Below are positions 36,600-46,645 of a stretch of 64,000 nucleotides of DNA, one piece after another. Below the pieces are notes generated by a model. It was not told the origin of the DNA, did not search any database, and worked only from the letters and a program-made list of their open reading frames with translations. The position numbers and the translations under genes were made by a program. Source of the DNA: Acinetobacter pragensis (GTDB taxonomy: Bacteria; Pseudomonadota; Gammaproteobacteria; Pseudomonadales; Moraxellaceae); NCBI RefSeq assembly GCF_001605895.1, contig NZ_LUAW01000001.1:1-64000 (forward strand), in the 5' to 3' direction. Numbering within the stretch: position 1 is the stretch's first letter; the number at the start of each line of letters is the position of its first letter.

Positions 36600-37649
36600 A
36601 TGAAAATGAGTCGTATTGCATTAGCAATGCTCGTAGCTGCTCCTTTAGCGGCTGCAAACGCAGGCGTAACTGTTACTCCATTAATGCTTGGTTACACTTT
36701 CCAAGATTCATCACACAATAACAGCAATGGTAACCTTACTCACGGTCCTGAGCTTCAAGACGATTTATTCGTTGGCGCTGCGCTTGGTGTTGAATTAACT
36801 CCGTGGTTAGGCTTCGAAGCTGAATACAATCAAGTGAAAGGTGATGTAGACGTTCAACAGGGCGAATACAAACAAACTCAAATCAATGGTAACTTCTATG
36901 CTACTTCTGATTTGATCACTAAAAACTACGACAGCAAAATCAAGCCATATGTATTGTTAGGTGCTGGTCACTACAAATATGAATTTGATACAGCTTCAGC
37001 TCGTGGTCTCAATGGTGCTTACCGCGGTACTGAAGAAGAAGGTACTTTGGGTAACGCTGGTCTAGGTGCTTTCTGGCGCTTAAACGATGCTCTATCTCTA
37101 CGTACAGAAGCTCGTGCGACTTATAACATTGATGAAGATTTCTGGAACTACACAGCTTTGGCTGGCCTTAACGTAGTTCTTGGCGGTCACTTGAAACCAG
37201 CTGCGCCAGTTGTTGAAGTTGCTCCTGTAGCTCCAGCGCCTGTAGCTCCAGCTCCACAAGAGTTGACTGAAGATCTGAACATGGAACTTCGTGTGTTCTT
37301 TGATACAAACAAATCAAACATCAAAGATCAATACAAACCAGAAATCGCTAAAGTTGCTGAGAAGTTAGTTGAATATCCAAACGCTACTGCTCGCATCGAA
37401 GGTCACACAGATAACACTGGTCCACGTGCATTGAACGAACGTTTATCATTGGCTCGTGCTAACTCTGTTAAATCTTCACTTGTAAATGAATACAATGTAG
37501 ATCCAGCTCGTTTGTCTACTCAAGGTTTCGCTTGGGATCAACCGATTGCTGACAACAACACTAAAGAAGGCCGTGCTATGAACCGTCGTGTATTCGCGAC
37601 TATTTCTGGCAGCCGTACAGTTGTTGTAGAAGGTGAACAAGCTCAATAA
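36600..37649 (+). CDS. ompA: Outer membrane protein A (OmpA38-type porin)
   Basis: 349 residues. A signal peptide (ending near [11 protein letters not shown]) leads into an eight-strand beta-barrel (to about residue 200). A Pro/Ala/Val-rich linker ([19 protein letters not shown]) follows. The C-terminal OmpA domain has [17 protein letters not shown] and [20 protein letters not shown], whose Asp and Arg bind diaminopimelate of peptidoglycan. This is the major slow porin of Acinetobacter. A strong GGAGG and codon choice unlike neighbours suggest very high expression. Confidence 0.98.
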   Translation: MKMSRIALAMLVAAPLAAANAGVTVTPLMLGYTFQDSSHNNSNGNLTHGPELQDDLFVGAALGVELTPWLGFEAEYNQVKGDVDVQQGEYKQTQINGNFYATSDLITKNYDSKIKPYVLLGAGHYKYEFDTASARGLNGAYRGTEEEGTLGNAGLGAFWRLNDALSLRTEARATYNIDEDFWNYTALAGLNVVLGGHLKPAAPVVEVAPVAPAPVAPAPQELTEDLNMELRVFFDTNKSNIKDQYKPEIAKVAEKLVEYPNATARIEGHTDNTGPRALNERLSLARANSVKSSLVNEYNVDPARLSTQGFAWDQPIADNNTKEGRAMNRRVFATISGSRTVVVEGEQAQ

Positions 37650-37669
37650 TTTATTATTGAACTGATCTG

Positions 37670-37696
37670 AAAAAGCAGCCGTCAGGCTGCTTTTTT
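37670..37696 (+). terminator. Terminator after ompA
   Basis: An 11-bp stem (AAAAAGCAGCC / GGCTGCTTTTT) with a four-base loop and T run, 20 bases past the stop codon. Confidence 0.93.
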
Positions 37697-37699
37697 TAT

Positions 37700-38300
37700 T
37701 GCTGAGTTTTATCCGTTCGCGTTTTCCCGCAGTTCTAACTCAGATATCAGATTAAATATTTGAATAAGGCCTCTTATGGATTCTGATGTTCCTGAATAGG
37801 GGGATTTAGAGTTTAATGCTGATGGTGCGAAGTCTAGAGTATTTTTAGCCTGATAGCGTCAGCGGCCATACTGTGATGTGATCAGGCTGATTTGAGTAAT
37901 GCACTAGTCTAGCGTGTGCGCAACATTAAGATAGTTTGAATTAATAGCCTCATAAAGAAGGAAAGGTGAGTGTGCGGAATGTTCCTATCCAGTCTGCTTT
38001 GGATAATGCCGCGTTAAGATGGAAATTTGATGCTGATAATTTTATTTTAATTTTCATAGCGCTTCGAAGGATATTGTAGTGAATCCGAGATACATCGCAT
38101 AAATGCACAGGGCAGTGATTTCTTTGCTGGTTTTGTGATGTTGCGCCTGTAACACGTTTCTGAATGGCAGTGCGGAGCTGAATATCGTAGCAGATCGATC
38201 CAAACAGTCAGTGTTCAAAGCTTTCGCAATCATGGCAGTTCAACCATGTGCACATGAAGCACAGACAAATTTTTTCAGCCTGAAGATTGCACTCTTGCAA
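37700..38300. other. Gene-free region with fragments of possible decayed coding sequence
   Basis: About 600 bases between the ompA and lysP terminators. Several protein-like fragments lie on the plus strand in different frames: a 37-codon frame from GTG near 37968, the stretch ending at GTAA near 38152, and a long frame from 38153 into the lysP terminator. None has a clean start and stop. This looks like a worn-out gene, but no family is recognised. Confidence 0.4.
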
Positions 38301-38302
38301 AA

Positions 38303-38324
38303 AAAACAGCCCGAAGGCTGTTTT
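38303..38324 (-). terminator. Terminator after lysP
   Basis: A nine-bp stem (AAAACAGCC / GGCTGTTTT) with a four-base CGAA loop; on the minus strand a T run follows. It lies 12 bases after the lysP stop. Confidence 0.88.
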
Positions 38325-38335
38325 AAAAATTGGCG

Positions 38336-39799
38336 TTATTCTCGATCAATGTTCATGGGACGAACATCCATTTCGCTGTAAGGCACCAGCTTGGTTTTAA
38401 ACTTCCATTTATAGCCGAGCCATATGATTAAGAATAAGAAAATACCGATATAGGTTGAAATGACCGCCAGTATGTCGCCGTCAAGGACAGCCTGATAGTT
38501 TTGTCCTAAAACCACGATGGCGCATAAAATAAAGGCAAACCAAGGGGCAAAAGGGAAAAATTTTGCACGGTATGCAAGATCTTCGAGTTTATGCCCTTGC
38601 GCTATATAGCCCTTGCGGAAGCGGTAATGCGAAATCGCAATTCCCAGCCAAACAATAAAACCGCACATGCCGGACATGTTTAAAAGCCAGTTAAATACTT
38701 GTTCTTCGCCAATGAAAGTGGTTAAGAAGCACAGCGCAGCAATTGCAGTCGTTGCATACAGAGCATTCATCGGCACGCCGCGCGCATCGAGTTTACTGAA
38801 AAATTTAGGCGCGCTGCCATTTTTCGCCATATCAAACAGCATGCGGGTAGAAGAATACATGCCCGAGTTACCGGCTGAAAGAATCGCAGTTAAAATAACT
38901 GCATTCATCACACCGGCGGCAAAGGCAAAACCTGCTTTTTCATACAGCAGCGTAAACGGAGAAAGCGCAATATTTTCGCTTGATGCGGCTTGCAGCAGGC
39001 GCGGATCATCATATGAAATTAAGGTGCCGATAATGAAAATGCACACCACATAGAATAATAAAATCCGCCAGAAGATCTGTTTAATGGCAATCGGGATGGT
39101 CTTTTGAGGGTCTTTAGATTCACCGGCGGCGACACCGACCATCTCTGTGCCTTGAAAGGAGAATCCGGCGATCATGGCAACACCGATCAAAGCTGAAAGC
39201 CCGCCGACAAATGGCGCTTCACCTTTCGTCCAGTTGGAAAAAGCGGCGGCACCCGGCGTCATCATGATTTTAACAATCATGAACATACCAATGGCAATAA
39301 AGATGATGATGGCTAAAACTTTCACTAAAGAGAAGAGGAACTCACTCTCACCGAAGCCTCTGACAGATAAGGCATTGATGCCGAATACAACGGCAAGGAA
39401 GATTGCGCTCCAGTAAAAGCCGGGAATATCGGGAAACCAAAACTTCATGATGAACTGGACGGCAACCAATTCAAAGGCAACGGTAATGGCCCAGTTGTAC
39501 CAGTAGTTCCAGCCCAGCGCAAAACCAAAGCCACCTTCGACGTATTTCGTGCCGTAGGTAAAGAAAGCGCCTGATGTCGGGTTGTGCGTTGCAAGTTCGC
39601 CCAGACTGGTCATGAGGAAGTAGATCATCACACCAATCAGGCAGTAAGCCAATAAAGCGCCGCCAGGGCCAGCATTTGCAATGGTTGCGCCTGAGGCCAG
39701 AAATAAACCTGTACCGATAGAACCGCCGATTGCGATCATATTCAGATGGCGGGCGCCAAGCCTACGCTTGAGTTGCGCCGGTTGAGTTGTTTCGCTCAT
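38336..39799 (-). CDS. lysP: Lysine-specific permease
   Basis: 487 residues, 12 predicted membrane segments of the APC superfamily. It reads closely with E. coli LysP from memory: [20 protein letters not shown] near the start, [17 protein letters not shown] in helix 3, [17 protein letters not shown] and [13 protein letters not shown]. It imports lysine with protons. Its ATG overlaps the rsmC stop codon (ATGA), so the two are co-transcribed. AAGGA lies upstream. Confidence 0.92.
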   Translation of the reverse strand: MSETTQPAQLKRRLGARHLNMIAIGGSIGTGLFLASGATIANAGPGGALLAYCLIGVMIYFLMTSLGELATHNPTSGAFFTYGTKYVEGGFGFALGWNYWYNWAITVAFELVAVQFIMKFWFPDIPGFYWSAIFLAVVFGINALSVRGFGESEFLFSLVKVLAIIIFIAIGMFMIVKIMMTPGAAAFSNWTKGEAPFVGGLSALIGVAMIAGFSFQGTEMVGVAAGESKDPQKTIPIAIKQIFWRILLFYVVCIFIIGTLISYDDPRLLQAASSENIALSPFTLLYEKAGFAFAAGVMNAVILTAILSAGNSGMYSSTRMLFDMAKNGSAPKFFSKLDARGVPMNALYATTAIAALCFLTTFIGEEQVFNWLLNMSGMCGFIVWLGIAISHYRFRKGYIAQGHKLEDLAYRAKFFPFAPWFAFILCAIVVLGQNYQAVLDGDILAVISTYIGIFLFLIIWLGYKWKFKTKLVPYSEMDVRPMNIDRE

Positions 39800-40833
39800 C
39801 GTTGTTCCTTAAGATTTTTTTGAGTGCTGGCGAAGAGCACTTTGAAGCCTTGCTGATCAGCTTTTGTTGAGCACTGACCAAAACTTTGCTCAATTAAAAT
39901 GGGGTAATTTAAAAAACGGTTCGCAACAATCCACAGTTCACCGCCCGATTTGAGATGGCGGCGAGAAGTTTTGCATAAATTTTCGCTGGCATTGTAATCG
40001 GTATGGATACCTTGATGGAATGGGGGATTGCTGACTATGGCATGCAAAAATAGCGGTGCATCTTCTATGCCGCTGACCGCTTTGATTTCAAGCTGTTCGG
40101 GCAGCAGGTTATTTTTCTCAAAAGTCAGCTGTGTTGATGCCAAAGCAAAGGCGTCGACATCTAATGAAAAGATGCGGTTTTTGGGATTCAGTTTGGCCAA
40201 ATAAGCACTGATAACGCCTGCGCCGCAGCCAAAGTCTGCAATTTTTCCTGAAGTGACCTGAGATAGGTACGGCAATAAAACCGCAGTGCCCACATCTAAT
40301 TTATTTTGGCTGAAGACACCCGGCAAAGCGCAAATGCTCAGGTCGCCTTTCGGCGTGCTGACACTGTATTCTTGAACCCAGCTTTCTAGAGGCTTAAGCT
40401 CAGGCTGGAGGATGCTGATGAGCTGCCACATTTGGCAGTGGCGTGCGCTATCCAGCTTGATTGTGCTGCCATATGGCTGCAATTGCTTGGCTGCGCGTTC
40501 TACGCCGCCTTTTTTCTCGCCAACCAAAAAGATTGAAGCACCGGGTTTTAACCGGCTGAGTACATTATGCAAAACATAATTCAGCAATTCTTTTGATTTC
40601 GGAACAAAAATAACGGCTTGTTCAAACTCACTTTCAGGCAGCTGCGTGCCGAAATGTATGTGCGTATTTTGATTTTGGAAATACAGAAATTCATTGTAAT
40701 TCCACGTCCAAAATTGTGCATTGATTTGAGGCGGCAATTCTGTGTGCAGTTCATCGCAAGGCGCATTGACAAAAAGCACAGCGCCTGTCAGATAGTCCTG
40801 CTGCCGAAGAACAACTTCACTTCGTGGATCCAT
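39796..40833 (-). CDS. rsmC: 16S rRNA G1207 N2-methyltransferase
   Basis: 345 residues from ATG 40833, with AGGAGC upstream; a longer frame to 40869 is rejected. The protein has the RsmC/RlmG layout: an N-terminal degenerate methyltransferase domain, then a C-terminal active domain with the SAM loop [16 protein letters not shown] and catalytic [12 protein letters not shown]. It methylates G1207 in 30S subunits. Distinction from RlmG is based on overall length and neighbouring residues only. Confidence 0.85.
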   Translation of the reverse strand: MDPRSEVVLRQQDYLTGAVLFVNAPCDELHTELPPQINAQFWTWNYNEFLYFQNQNTHIHFGTQLPESEFEQAVIFVPKSKELLNYVLHNVLSRLKPGASIFLVGEKKGGVERAAKQLQPYGSTIKLDSARHCQMWQLISILQPELKPLESWVQEYSVSTPKGDLSICALPGVFSQNKLDVGTAVLLPYLSQVTSGKIADFGCGAGVISAYLAKLNPKNRIFSLDVDAFALASTQLTFEKNNLLPEQLEIKAVSGIEDAPLFLHAIVSNPPFHQGIHTDYNASENLCKTSRRHLKSGGELWIVANRFLNYPILIEQSFGQCSTKADQQGFKVLFASTQKNLKEQR

Positions 40834-40859
40834 ATTTGTTGCTCCTAAGTAAAAACGAA

Positions 40860-40877
40860 GCCCAGGCAATGCTGGGC
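40860..40877 (-). terminator. Weak hairpin after the xanthine permease gene
   Basis: A six-bp stem (GCCCAG / CTGGGC) and six-base loop, followed on the minus strand by TTCGTTTTT. It may attenuate read-through into rsmC. Confidence 0.5.
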
Positions 40878-40898
40878 AGCGTACATACTGAAATGAAA

Positions 40899-42269
40899 TT
40901 ATTTCTTCGTTTCAGGAAGAATAATGTTTAATAACAAGGCCGCAATACCGCCTGTAGCAACGCCAGAGCTGAAGATGTTGCGGAATAGTTCAGGCAAGTG
41001 TTCAAGGATTTGAGGCACTTGCGCAACGCCTAAGCCCAAAGCCAGTGAAATTGCAATGATCAGCAATGCGCGGCGGTCTAAGTGTACACCTGAAAGAATA
41101 TTAATGCCTGAAGCAGCCACTGCGCCAAACATCACCATCACTGCACCGCCTAGAACCGCTTGCGGAACAGCTTGGATCACGCCTGCAACCGCAGGCACTA
41201 AACCTAAAATGACCAAAAGCGCAGCAATCCAAATGCCGACATAACGGCTGGCAACACCTGTCAGTTGAATCACGCCATTATTTTGCGCAAATACAGAACT
41301 TGGGAAGGTGTTGAACAAACCGGCCAATAATGAGTTTGCGCCGTTAACCAATACACCGCCTTTAATGCGCTGCATCCATTCAGGGCCATCGACAGGCTGG
41401 TTAGACAGCTTAGATGTCGCGGTAATATCACCGATGGCTTCCAATGAAGTGACTAAATAGATAAATGCCATTGGAATAAATAAGCTCCAAGAAAAGCTTA
41501 AACCAAAGTGCATAGGGGTAGGAACCTGTATCAACGGTGCATCTTTCAAGCCTGAAAAATCCAGATGCCCCATAAAGCCAGCCAAAACGTAGCCGCTCAC
41601 CAATGCAATTAAAATGGCGGAACTTTTAATCCATGTTACGCGTACGCGGTTCAGGATGATGATTAAGGCTAAAACAGTACATGACATGATCAGGTTGTCT
41701 GCATTGGCAAAGGTTTTATCCCCCATGGCTTGATAGCCGCCGCCCATGCTGATCAGGCCTTCTTTAATTAAGGTTAAGCCAATAAGCAGTACCACGATGC
41801 CTGTAACTAAAGGGGTAATGAGTTTTTTGATCCAAGGCAGAATGCGTGAAACGCCCATTTCAATAAAAGAACCCGCAATTACGACACCAAAGATGGATGC
41901 CATAACGGCTTCTACAGGTGTGCCAGCAGCCACCATGGCAGAACCAATCCCAATGATGGGACCAATAAAGTTAAAGCTGGTGCCTTGAACAATCAGCAGC
42001 CCAGCGCCGAACGGCCCCACTTTTTTACATTGTAAAAAAGTGGCAATCCCCGAGATCACCAATGACATTGAAAGAATCATATTGGTGTCTTCTTTAGACA
42101 CGCCTAACGCTAAGCAGATCAGCAGGCCGGGTGTAACAATAGGCACAATAATCGCTAATAAATGCTGAAATGCAGCAAGAAATGCAACAAGAGGTTTCGG
42201 GCGGTCATTCAGTCCATAGACTAAATCAAGTTGATCTTTGGGACTGGGAGATTGATTTAAATCAGACAT
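40899..42269 (-). CDS. xanP: Nucleobase:cation symporter-2, xanthine permease-like
   Basis: 456 residues from ATG 42269; codon 1 of the longer frame would be TTG. About 14 membrane segments. NCS2 signature parts are visible: [20 protein letters not shown] near the start, [15 protein letters not shown], and the motif [26 protein letters not shown]. The '[13 protein letters not shown]' group fits proton-coupled xanthine or uracil permeases; I favour XanP/XanQ type. Symbol is tentative because substrate is inferred by resemblance. Confidence 0.8.
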   Translation of the reverse strand: MSDLNQSPSPKDQLDLVYGLNDRPKPLVAFLAAFQHLLAIIVPIVTPGLLICLALGVSKEDTNMILSMSLVISGIATFLQCKKVGPFGAGLLIVQGTSFNFIGPIIGIGSAMVAAGTPVEAVMASIFGVVIAGSFIEMGVSRILPWIKKLITPLVTGIVVLLIGLTLIKEGLISMGGGYQAMGDKTFANADNLIMSCTVLALIIILNRVRVTWIKSSAILIALVSGYVLAGFMGHLDFSGLKDAPLIQVPTPMHFGLSFSWSLFIPMAFIYLVTSLEAIGDITATSKLSNQPVDGPEWMQRIKGGVLVNGANSLLAGLFNTFPSSVFAQNNGVIQLTGVASRYVGIWIAALLVILGLVPAVAGVIQAVPQAVLGGAVMVMFGAVAASGINILSGVHLDRRALLIIAISLALGLGVAQVPQILEHLPELFRNIFSSGVATGGIAALLLNIILPETKK

Positions 42270-42404
42270 GTTCAAGGCAAATAAAGGCTAGGTGGCGCTA
42301 TTCTAATCTGATTACACGGCTTTACAAAACCAAAAAAACTGCTGTTGTTCAAAAAAATCGGTATTGTCAATAAACTGTCACTATAAAAACTTCGGATTTT
42401 TCTG

Positions 42405-42410
42405 TATAAT
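42405..42410 (+). promoter_or_regulatory. Candidate -10 element of the typA promoter
   Basis: A perfect TATAAT, 35 bases before the typA start. No good -35 hexamer is present at the usual distance. Confidence 0.5.
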
Positions 42411-42444
42411 TTGCCCTCAAATTATATACGTATCGAATTTTTAC

Positions 42445-44283
42445 ATGTCAGATATTAAAACTCTCCGTAACATTGCCATTATTGCGCACGTCGATCATGG
42501 TAAAACGACTCTAGTCGACAAACTTTTACAGCAATCTGGTGCTCTCGGTGATCGCGCGGGTGAGATCGAACGTGTGATGGATTCGGGCGCTATTGAAAGC
42601 GAACGCGGTATTACCATTCTTGCAAAAAACACTGCAATCAAATGGACTGATGCCCGCACGGATACAGAATACCGCATCAACATCGTGGACACCCCGGGAC
42701 ACGCCGACTTCGGTGGCGAAGTTGAACGTGTAATGTCGATGGTTGACTGCGTATTGCTTCTTGTCGATTCTCAAGAAGGCCCAATGCCGCAAACTCGTTT
42801 CGTAACGCAAAAAGCGTTCGCGCGCGGTTTGAAGCCAATCGTAATCATTAACAAAGTTGACAAGCCAAGCGCGCGTCCAGACTGGGTTATTGACCAAGTA
42901 TTCGATTTGTTTGACAACCTTGGCGGTACTGACGAACAGTTGGACTTCCCAATCGTTTACGCTTCAGGCCTTCGCGGTGTTGCTGGTCCTTCTCCAGAAG
43001 AACTTGCTGACGATATGACACCATTGTTCCAAACAATCGTAGACATCGTTGAACCGCCAGCAGTTGATGTTGATGGTCCATTCCAAATGCAAGTGTCTTC
43101 ACTTGACTATAACAGCTTCGTAGGTGTAATCGGTGTAGGCCGTATCCAGCGCGGTTCTGTTAAGTTGAACACACCTGTAACTGTGATCGACAAAGAAGGC
43201 AAAACACGTAACGGCCGTATCTTAAAAATCATGGGTTACCACGGTTTAGAGCGTATTGATGTTGAATCTGCTCAAGCAGGCGATATCGTTTGTGTAACGG
43301 GTATCGATGCATTGCATATTTCTGACACAATTTGTGATCCGAAAGCAGTTGAAGCGCTTCCTCCTCTTTCTGTAGACGAACCTACAGTAACCATGACTTT
43401 CCAAGTAAACAACTCACCGTTTGCTGGTAAAGAAGGTAAATTCGTAACTTCACGTAATATCCGTGAACGTCTAGACCGCGAATTGATCCACAACGTAGCA
43501 TTGCGTGTTGAAGACACTGACAGTCCAGACCGTTTCAAAGTATCTGGCCGTGGTGAACTTCACCTTTCAGTTCTGATTGAAAACATGCGCCGCGAAGGCT
43601 TCGAAATGGGCGTATCTCGTCCGCAAGTAATCTTGAAAGAAGTTGACGGCGAAAAACAAGAACCGTACGAAAACGTGACTTTTGACGTTGAAGAACAGCA
43701 CCAAGGCGCTGTTATGGAACAAATGGGTCACCGTAAAGGCGAAATGACCAATATGGAAGTTGACGGCAAAGGCCGTATCCGTATTGAAGCGACTGTTCCT
43801 TCACGCGGCTTGATCGGTTTCCGTTCTGAATTCCTGACCATGACTTCTGGTACAGGCATCATGACGTCAAGCTTCTCGCATTACGGTCCAATGAAACAAG
43901 GTACTGTTGCGAAACGTCAAAACGGTGTGTTGATTTCTATGGTTCAAGGCGTTTGCTTGGGCTATGCGCTGTTCACTCTTCAAGACCGCGGCCGTTTATT
44001 CGCTAAACCTCAGCTCGAAGTTTACGAAGGCATGATCATTGGTATTAACTCTCGTTCAGACGACATGACAGTTAACCCAACGAAAGCGAAACAGTTAACA
44101 AACGTACGTGCATCTGGTACTGATGAAGCGTTGACTCTGGTTCCAGCTGTTGAATACACACTTGAACAAGCACTTGAATTCATTGAAGATGATGAATTAG
44201 TTGAAGTAACACCGAAGTCAATCCGTATCCGTAAGCGTTACTTGACTGAAAACGAACGTAAACGTAACCGTTCTGGTAAATAA
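42445..44283 (+). CDS. typA: Translational GTPase TypA/BipA
   Basis: 612 residues from ATG 42445. The longer frame would begin with unrelated residues. GTPase motifs: IAHVDHGKTTLVDKLL (P loop), ERGITILAKNTAIKW (switch I), VDTPGHADFGGEVER (G3), NKVDKPSARPDW (G4). Domains II, III and the BipA-specific C-terminal domain follow. It binds 70S ribosomes, aids 50S assembly and low-temperature or stress growth. Single-gene unit. Confidence 0.98.
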   Translation: MSDIKTLRNIAIIAHVDHGKTTLVDKLLQQSGALGDRAGEIERVMDSGAIESERGITILAKNTAIKWTDARTDTEYRINIVDTPGHADFGGEVERVMSMVDCVLLLVDSQEGPMPQTRFVTQKAFARGLKPIVIINKVDKPSARPDWVIDQVFDLFDNLGGTDEQLDFPIVYASGLRGVAGPSPEELADDMTPLFQTIVDIVEPPAVDVDGPFQMQVSSLDYNSFVGVIGVGRIQRGSVKLNTPVTVIDKEGKTRNGRILKIMGYHGLERIDVESAQAGDIVCVTGIDALHISDTICDPKAVEALPPLSVDEPTVTMTFQVNNSPFAGKEGKFVTSRNIRERLDRELIHNVALRVEDTDSPDRFKVSGRGELHLSVLIENMRREGFEMGVSRPQVILKEVDGEKQEPYENVTFDVEEQHQGAVMEQMGHRKGEMTNMEVDGKGRIRIEATVPSRGLIGFRSEFLTMTSGTGIMTSSFSHYGPMKQGTVAKRQNGVLISMVQGVCLGYALFTLQDRGRLFAKPQLEVYEGMIIGINSRSDDMTVNPTKAKQLTNVRASGTDEALTLVPAVEYTLEQALEFIEDDELVEVTPKSIRIRKRYLTENERKRNRSGK

Positions 44284-44324
44284 GATTTAGAAATGATGCT
44301 GTTCCTATGCGGGTAGCGTCATTG

Positions 44325-44356
44325 AAAATGCCATCAAGCTATTGGTGGCATTTTTT
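44325..44356 (+). terminator. Terminator after typA
   Basis: A nine-bp stem (AAAATGCCA / TGGCATTTT) around a 12-base loop, then an unbroken T run. Confidence 0.75.
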
Positions 44357-44435
44357 TTGTTTAAAATTAGCAAACTCGTGTATGAACACAGGTGTTTTCC
44401 GAGTAAATTACAAGGAATTCATCAGGCTTATACAT

Positions 44436-44441
44436 TATAAT
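44436..44441 (+). promoter_or_regulatory. Candidate -10 element for mscL
   Basis: A perfect TATAAT 65 bases upstream of the mscL start; the -35 is not obvious. Confidence 0.4.
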
Positions 44442-44505
44442 TTGTGATGTAGGTCACTTAAAAAATTTAATAAAGAATAGTAGCGGACATTGGCTGGAGA
44501 TAAAG

Positions 44506-44946
44506 ATGAGTATTGTTCAAGAATTTAAAGAATTTGCTGTAAAAGGCAACGTGATGGATTTGGCTGTCGGTGTGATCATTGGCGGCGCGTTCGGTAAGAT
44601 TATTGATTCAATGGTGAAAGACATCATCATGCCTGTGATCTCTTGGATCCTAGGCGGCGATGTTGATTATTCAAACTGGTTCTTGGTGTTGGGCGATAAT
44701 CCCAACAACCTGAATACATTAAAAGCGGCGCAAGATGCTGGCTTGAATGTTTTAGCCTACGGTAATTTCTTGACCATCTTAATCAACTTCCTGCTTTTGG
44801 CTTGGGTCGTGTTCTTGCTGGTGAAAATCATGAACAAAATGCGTCGCAAGCAGGAAGAAGAAGCGCCGGCACCAGAACCTACACCGGAAGATATCGAATT
44901 GCTTCGAGAAATCCGTGATGAGCTGAAAAAACGCCCGCAAGCGTAA
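44506..44946 (+). CDS. mscL: Large-conductance mechanosensitive channel
   Basis: 146 residues. Starts [20 protein letters not shown], the amphipathic helix, then TM1 [20 protein letters not shown] with the gate, a periplasmic loop, TM2 near 82-105, and a C-terminal charged helix ([16 protein letters not shown]). It opens a large pore on hypo-osmotic shock. Single gene. Confidence 0.97.
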   Translation: MSIVQEFKEFAVKGNVMDLAVGVIIGGAFGKIIDSMVKDIIMPVISWILGGDVDYSNWFLVLGDNPNNLNTLKAAQDAGLNVLAYGNFLTILINFLLLAWVVFLLVKIMNKMRRKQEEEAPAPEPTPEDIELLREIRDELKKRPQA

Positions 44947-44961
44947 TGCTGATTTAGACAT

Positions 44962-44992
44962 AAAAAACGGCGCTCAATGCGCCGTTTTTTTT
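44962..44992. terminator. Bidirectional terminator after mscL
   Basis: A 12-bp stem (AAAAAACGGCGC / GCGCCGTTTTTT) with five-base loop between convergent genes. Confidence 0.92.
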
Positions 44993-45123
44993 GGAAATTT
45001 TTTCCTCTTTTTTAGAAAGGGCAGGCAGGAAGCCGGCTCTGGCTGGGAGAGGACGTTAAAGGGTTTTCTTGGACAATATGATCAATCTTCAGCTCAGCTT
45101 TTCTTCTGGCAGCAGAAGGTCTG

Positions 45124-45405
45124 TTAATCCATCCGAAACTTAATTTCCAGTAAATGCCAGCCAAACTGGCTTTTGATTGGGCCATGCAGTTCGCGCTCAG
45201 GCAAAGTAAACACGGCTTTATCAATCGGGCCAACCAGCTGGCCTTTTTTAATGTCGCCGAGTTCACCGCCTTTTTTTCCTGAAGGGCACGTTGAATGCTG
45301 TTTGGCTATTTTGGCAAAATCAGCGCCAGCTTTAATTTTCTTCTTCAGCTGTTCAGCTGTTTCTTTGTCTTTGACTAAAATATGCCGAACGATAGCGGAT
45401 TTCAT
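45124..45405 (-). CDS. Parvulin-type peptidylprolyl isomerase
   Basis: 93 residues, a single PpiC-like rotamase domain without a signal peptide, so cytoplasmic. It starts VRHILVKDKETAEQLKKKI and contains CPSGKKGGELGDIKKGQLV and the closing SQFGWHLLEIKF. It matches E. coli PpiC. It begins inside the final bases of mutM (four-base overlap), so the two are co-transcribed, though the functions are unrelated. Confidence 0.93.
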   Translation of the reverse strand: MKSAIVRHILVKDKETAEQLKKKIKAGADFAKIAKQHSTCPSGKKGGELGDIKKGQLVGPIDKAVFTLPERELHGPIKSQFGWHLLEIKFRMD

Positions 45406-46256
45406 GCTTTGTTTCCTTTCAGGGCTTTCTTACTGCTTATTTTAACCTTTTTGATAGGCTGGCATTCAGGGCAGAATACACTTGCGCGCTGACCCAGTTT
45501 CAAATTTTCTAAAGTCGTTTCACAGTTGACGCACATTTCACCGGCGCGGCCATAAGCCAGCAAAGTCTGCTGAAAATAACCGTTCTCACCCATAGCATTG
45601 CTGTAATCTCGCAAAGTAGAGCCGCCCAGATCAATGGCTTGCTTGAGAATGCGCTTGATTTCAGCCACCATCTTTTCAACTTGCGCAAAGCTGAGGGTCG
45701 ATGCGGGCTGTGCCGGATGAATGCCTAAGTTGAACAGGCTTTCAGTGGCATAAATATTGCCGACCCCGACCACAATATGATTATCCATCATGGCCACTTT
45801 AATTGCGGTATTCTTGGTTTTGAATTTATTGAACAGATACTCTGCATTGAATGATTCACTCAGCGGCTCCGGCCCCAGCGTATCAATCAATTTAGCCTGA
45901 GAGCTTTCATCCAGCCAAAGAATACAGCCAAAACGGCGCGGGTCGTGGTAGCGCAGCTGTACATCATCAAATTGAATAATCAGATGGTCATGCTTGCGCA
46001 ATTCTTCATGCCCATCGCAAATTCTGAAGCTGCCGGACATGCCTAAATGCCACAGCATAGTGTCATGTTCAAATTGCGCCAAAATATATTTAGAACGGCG
46101 CGTCAGCTGCAGCAGGCGCTGTCCAGCAAGCTTTTGCAAATCATGGGGAATAGGCCAGCGCAGGCTAGGCTGGCGCACCTCAACCCGCAATACATGCTGA
46201 TCAATTAATGGCAACAGGCTGGTTTTGGTGGTTTCGACTTCTGGTAATTCAGGCAT
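45402..46256 (-). CDS. mutM: Formamidopyrimidine-DNA glycosylase
   Basis: 284 residues. Starts MPELPEVETTKTSLLPLI: Pro2 and Glu3 are the catalytic N terminus. The Lys in RRSKYILAQF and the strand HLGMSGSFRI follow. The C-terminal H2TH and zinc finger show CVNCETTLENLKLGQRASVFCPEC. It removes 8-oxoguanine and ring-opened purines. The small basic tail (KVKISSKKALKGNK) is slightly longer than usual. It heads a unit with the parvulin gene. Confidence 0.97.
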   Translation of the reverse strand: MPELPEVETTKTSLLPLIDQHVLRVEVRQPSLRWPIPHDLQKLAGQRLLQLTRRSKYILAQFEHDTMLWHLGMSGSFRICDGHEELRKHDHLIIQFDDVQLRYHDPRRFGCILWLDESSQAKLIDTLGPEPLSESFNAEYLFNKFKTKNTAIKVAMMDNHIVVGVGNIYATESLFNLGIHPAQPASTLSFAQVEKMVAEIKRILKQAIDLGGSTLRDYSNAMGENGYFQQTLLAYGRAGEMCVNCETTLENLKLGQRASVFCPECQPIKKVKISSKKALKGNKA

Positions 46257-46645
46257 GCTGTATCTGGTTAAAACAGGATGCCGTTAATATTGGGTTAAAT
46301 TGGCGGTATTGCAAGCGCAAATAAAAAAGCTGAAAGGCCAATAGCAGATTTTACGGTTAAAAATATTGTCAGGCTTCTACCTACGCGTCATTTATATTAA
46401 AAAATCAAAGCCTCAAATGCTTGAGCCTATTTGAGACATGGCTAACAGCTTATGCTTTTGATATTCATTGAAAATTTATTTTTCCGGCTAATGGTTATTT
46501 ATTTAGTTGTTTATCATAAATAAAAGTTTAATAAATGATAAAAATTTTGCAGAGATAGATATTAATTAATTATGTAATTATTCACGCAAAAGTTTTCAAT
46601 CAAATGCACTGAGAACTGCAACATTCTTAAATTCAGGTTTTTCCT
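46257..46645. other. AT-rich intergenic region upstream of the second porin
   Basis: 389 bases between divergent mutM and the OprB copy B. The last 150 bases are strongly AT-rich (TTAATTAATTATG-type), where I would expect the porin promoter. No clear -35/-10 pair or gene stands out. Confidence 0.6.

Noticed and set aside
42364..42444. Upstream extension of TypA by 27 residues
   Set aside because: The TATAAT promoter element lies inside it and the family starts at MSDIKTLRNIAII.
45012..45266. 84-residue minus-strand frame after the parvulin gene
   Set aside because: It mostly overlaps the parvulin gene in another frame and lacks a start signal.
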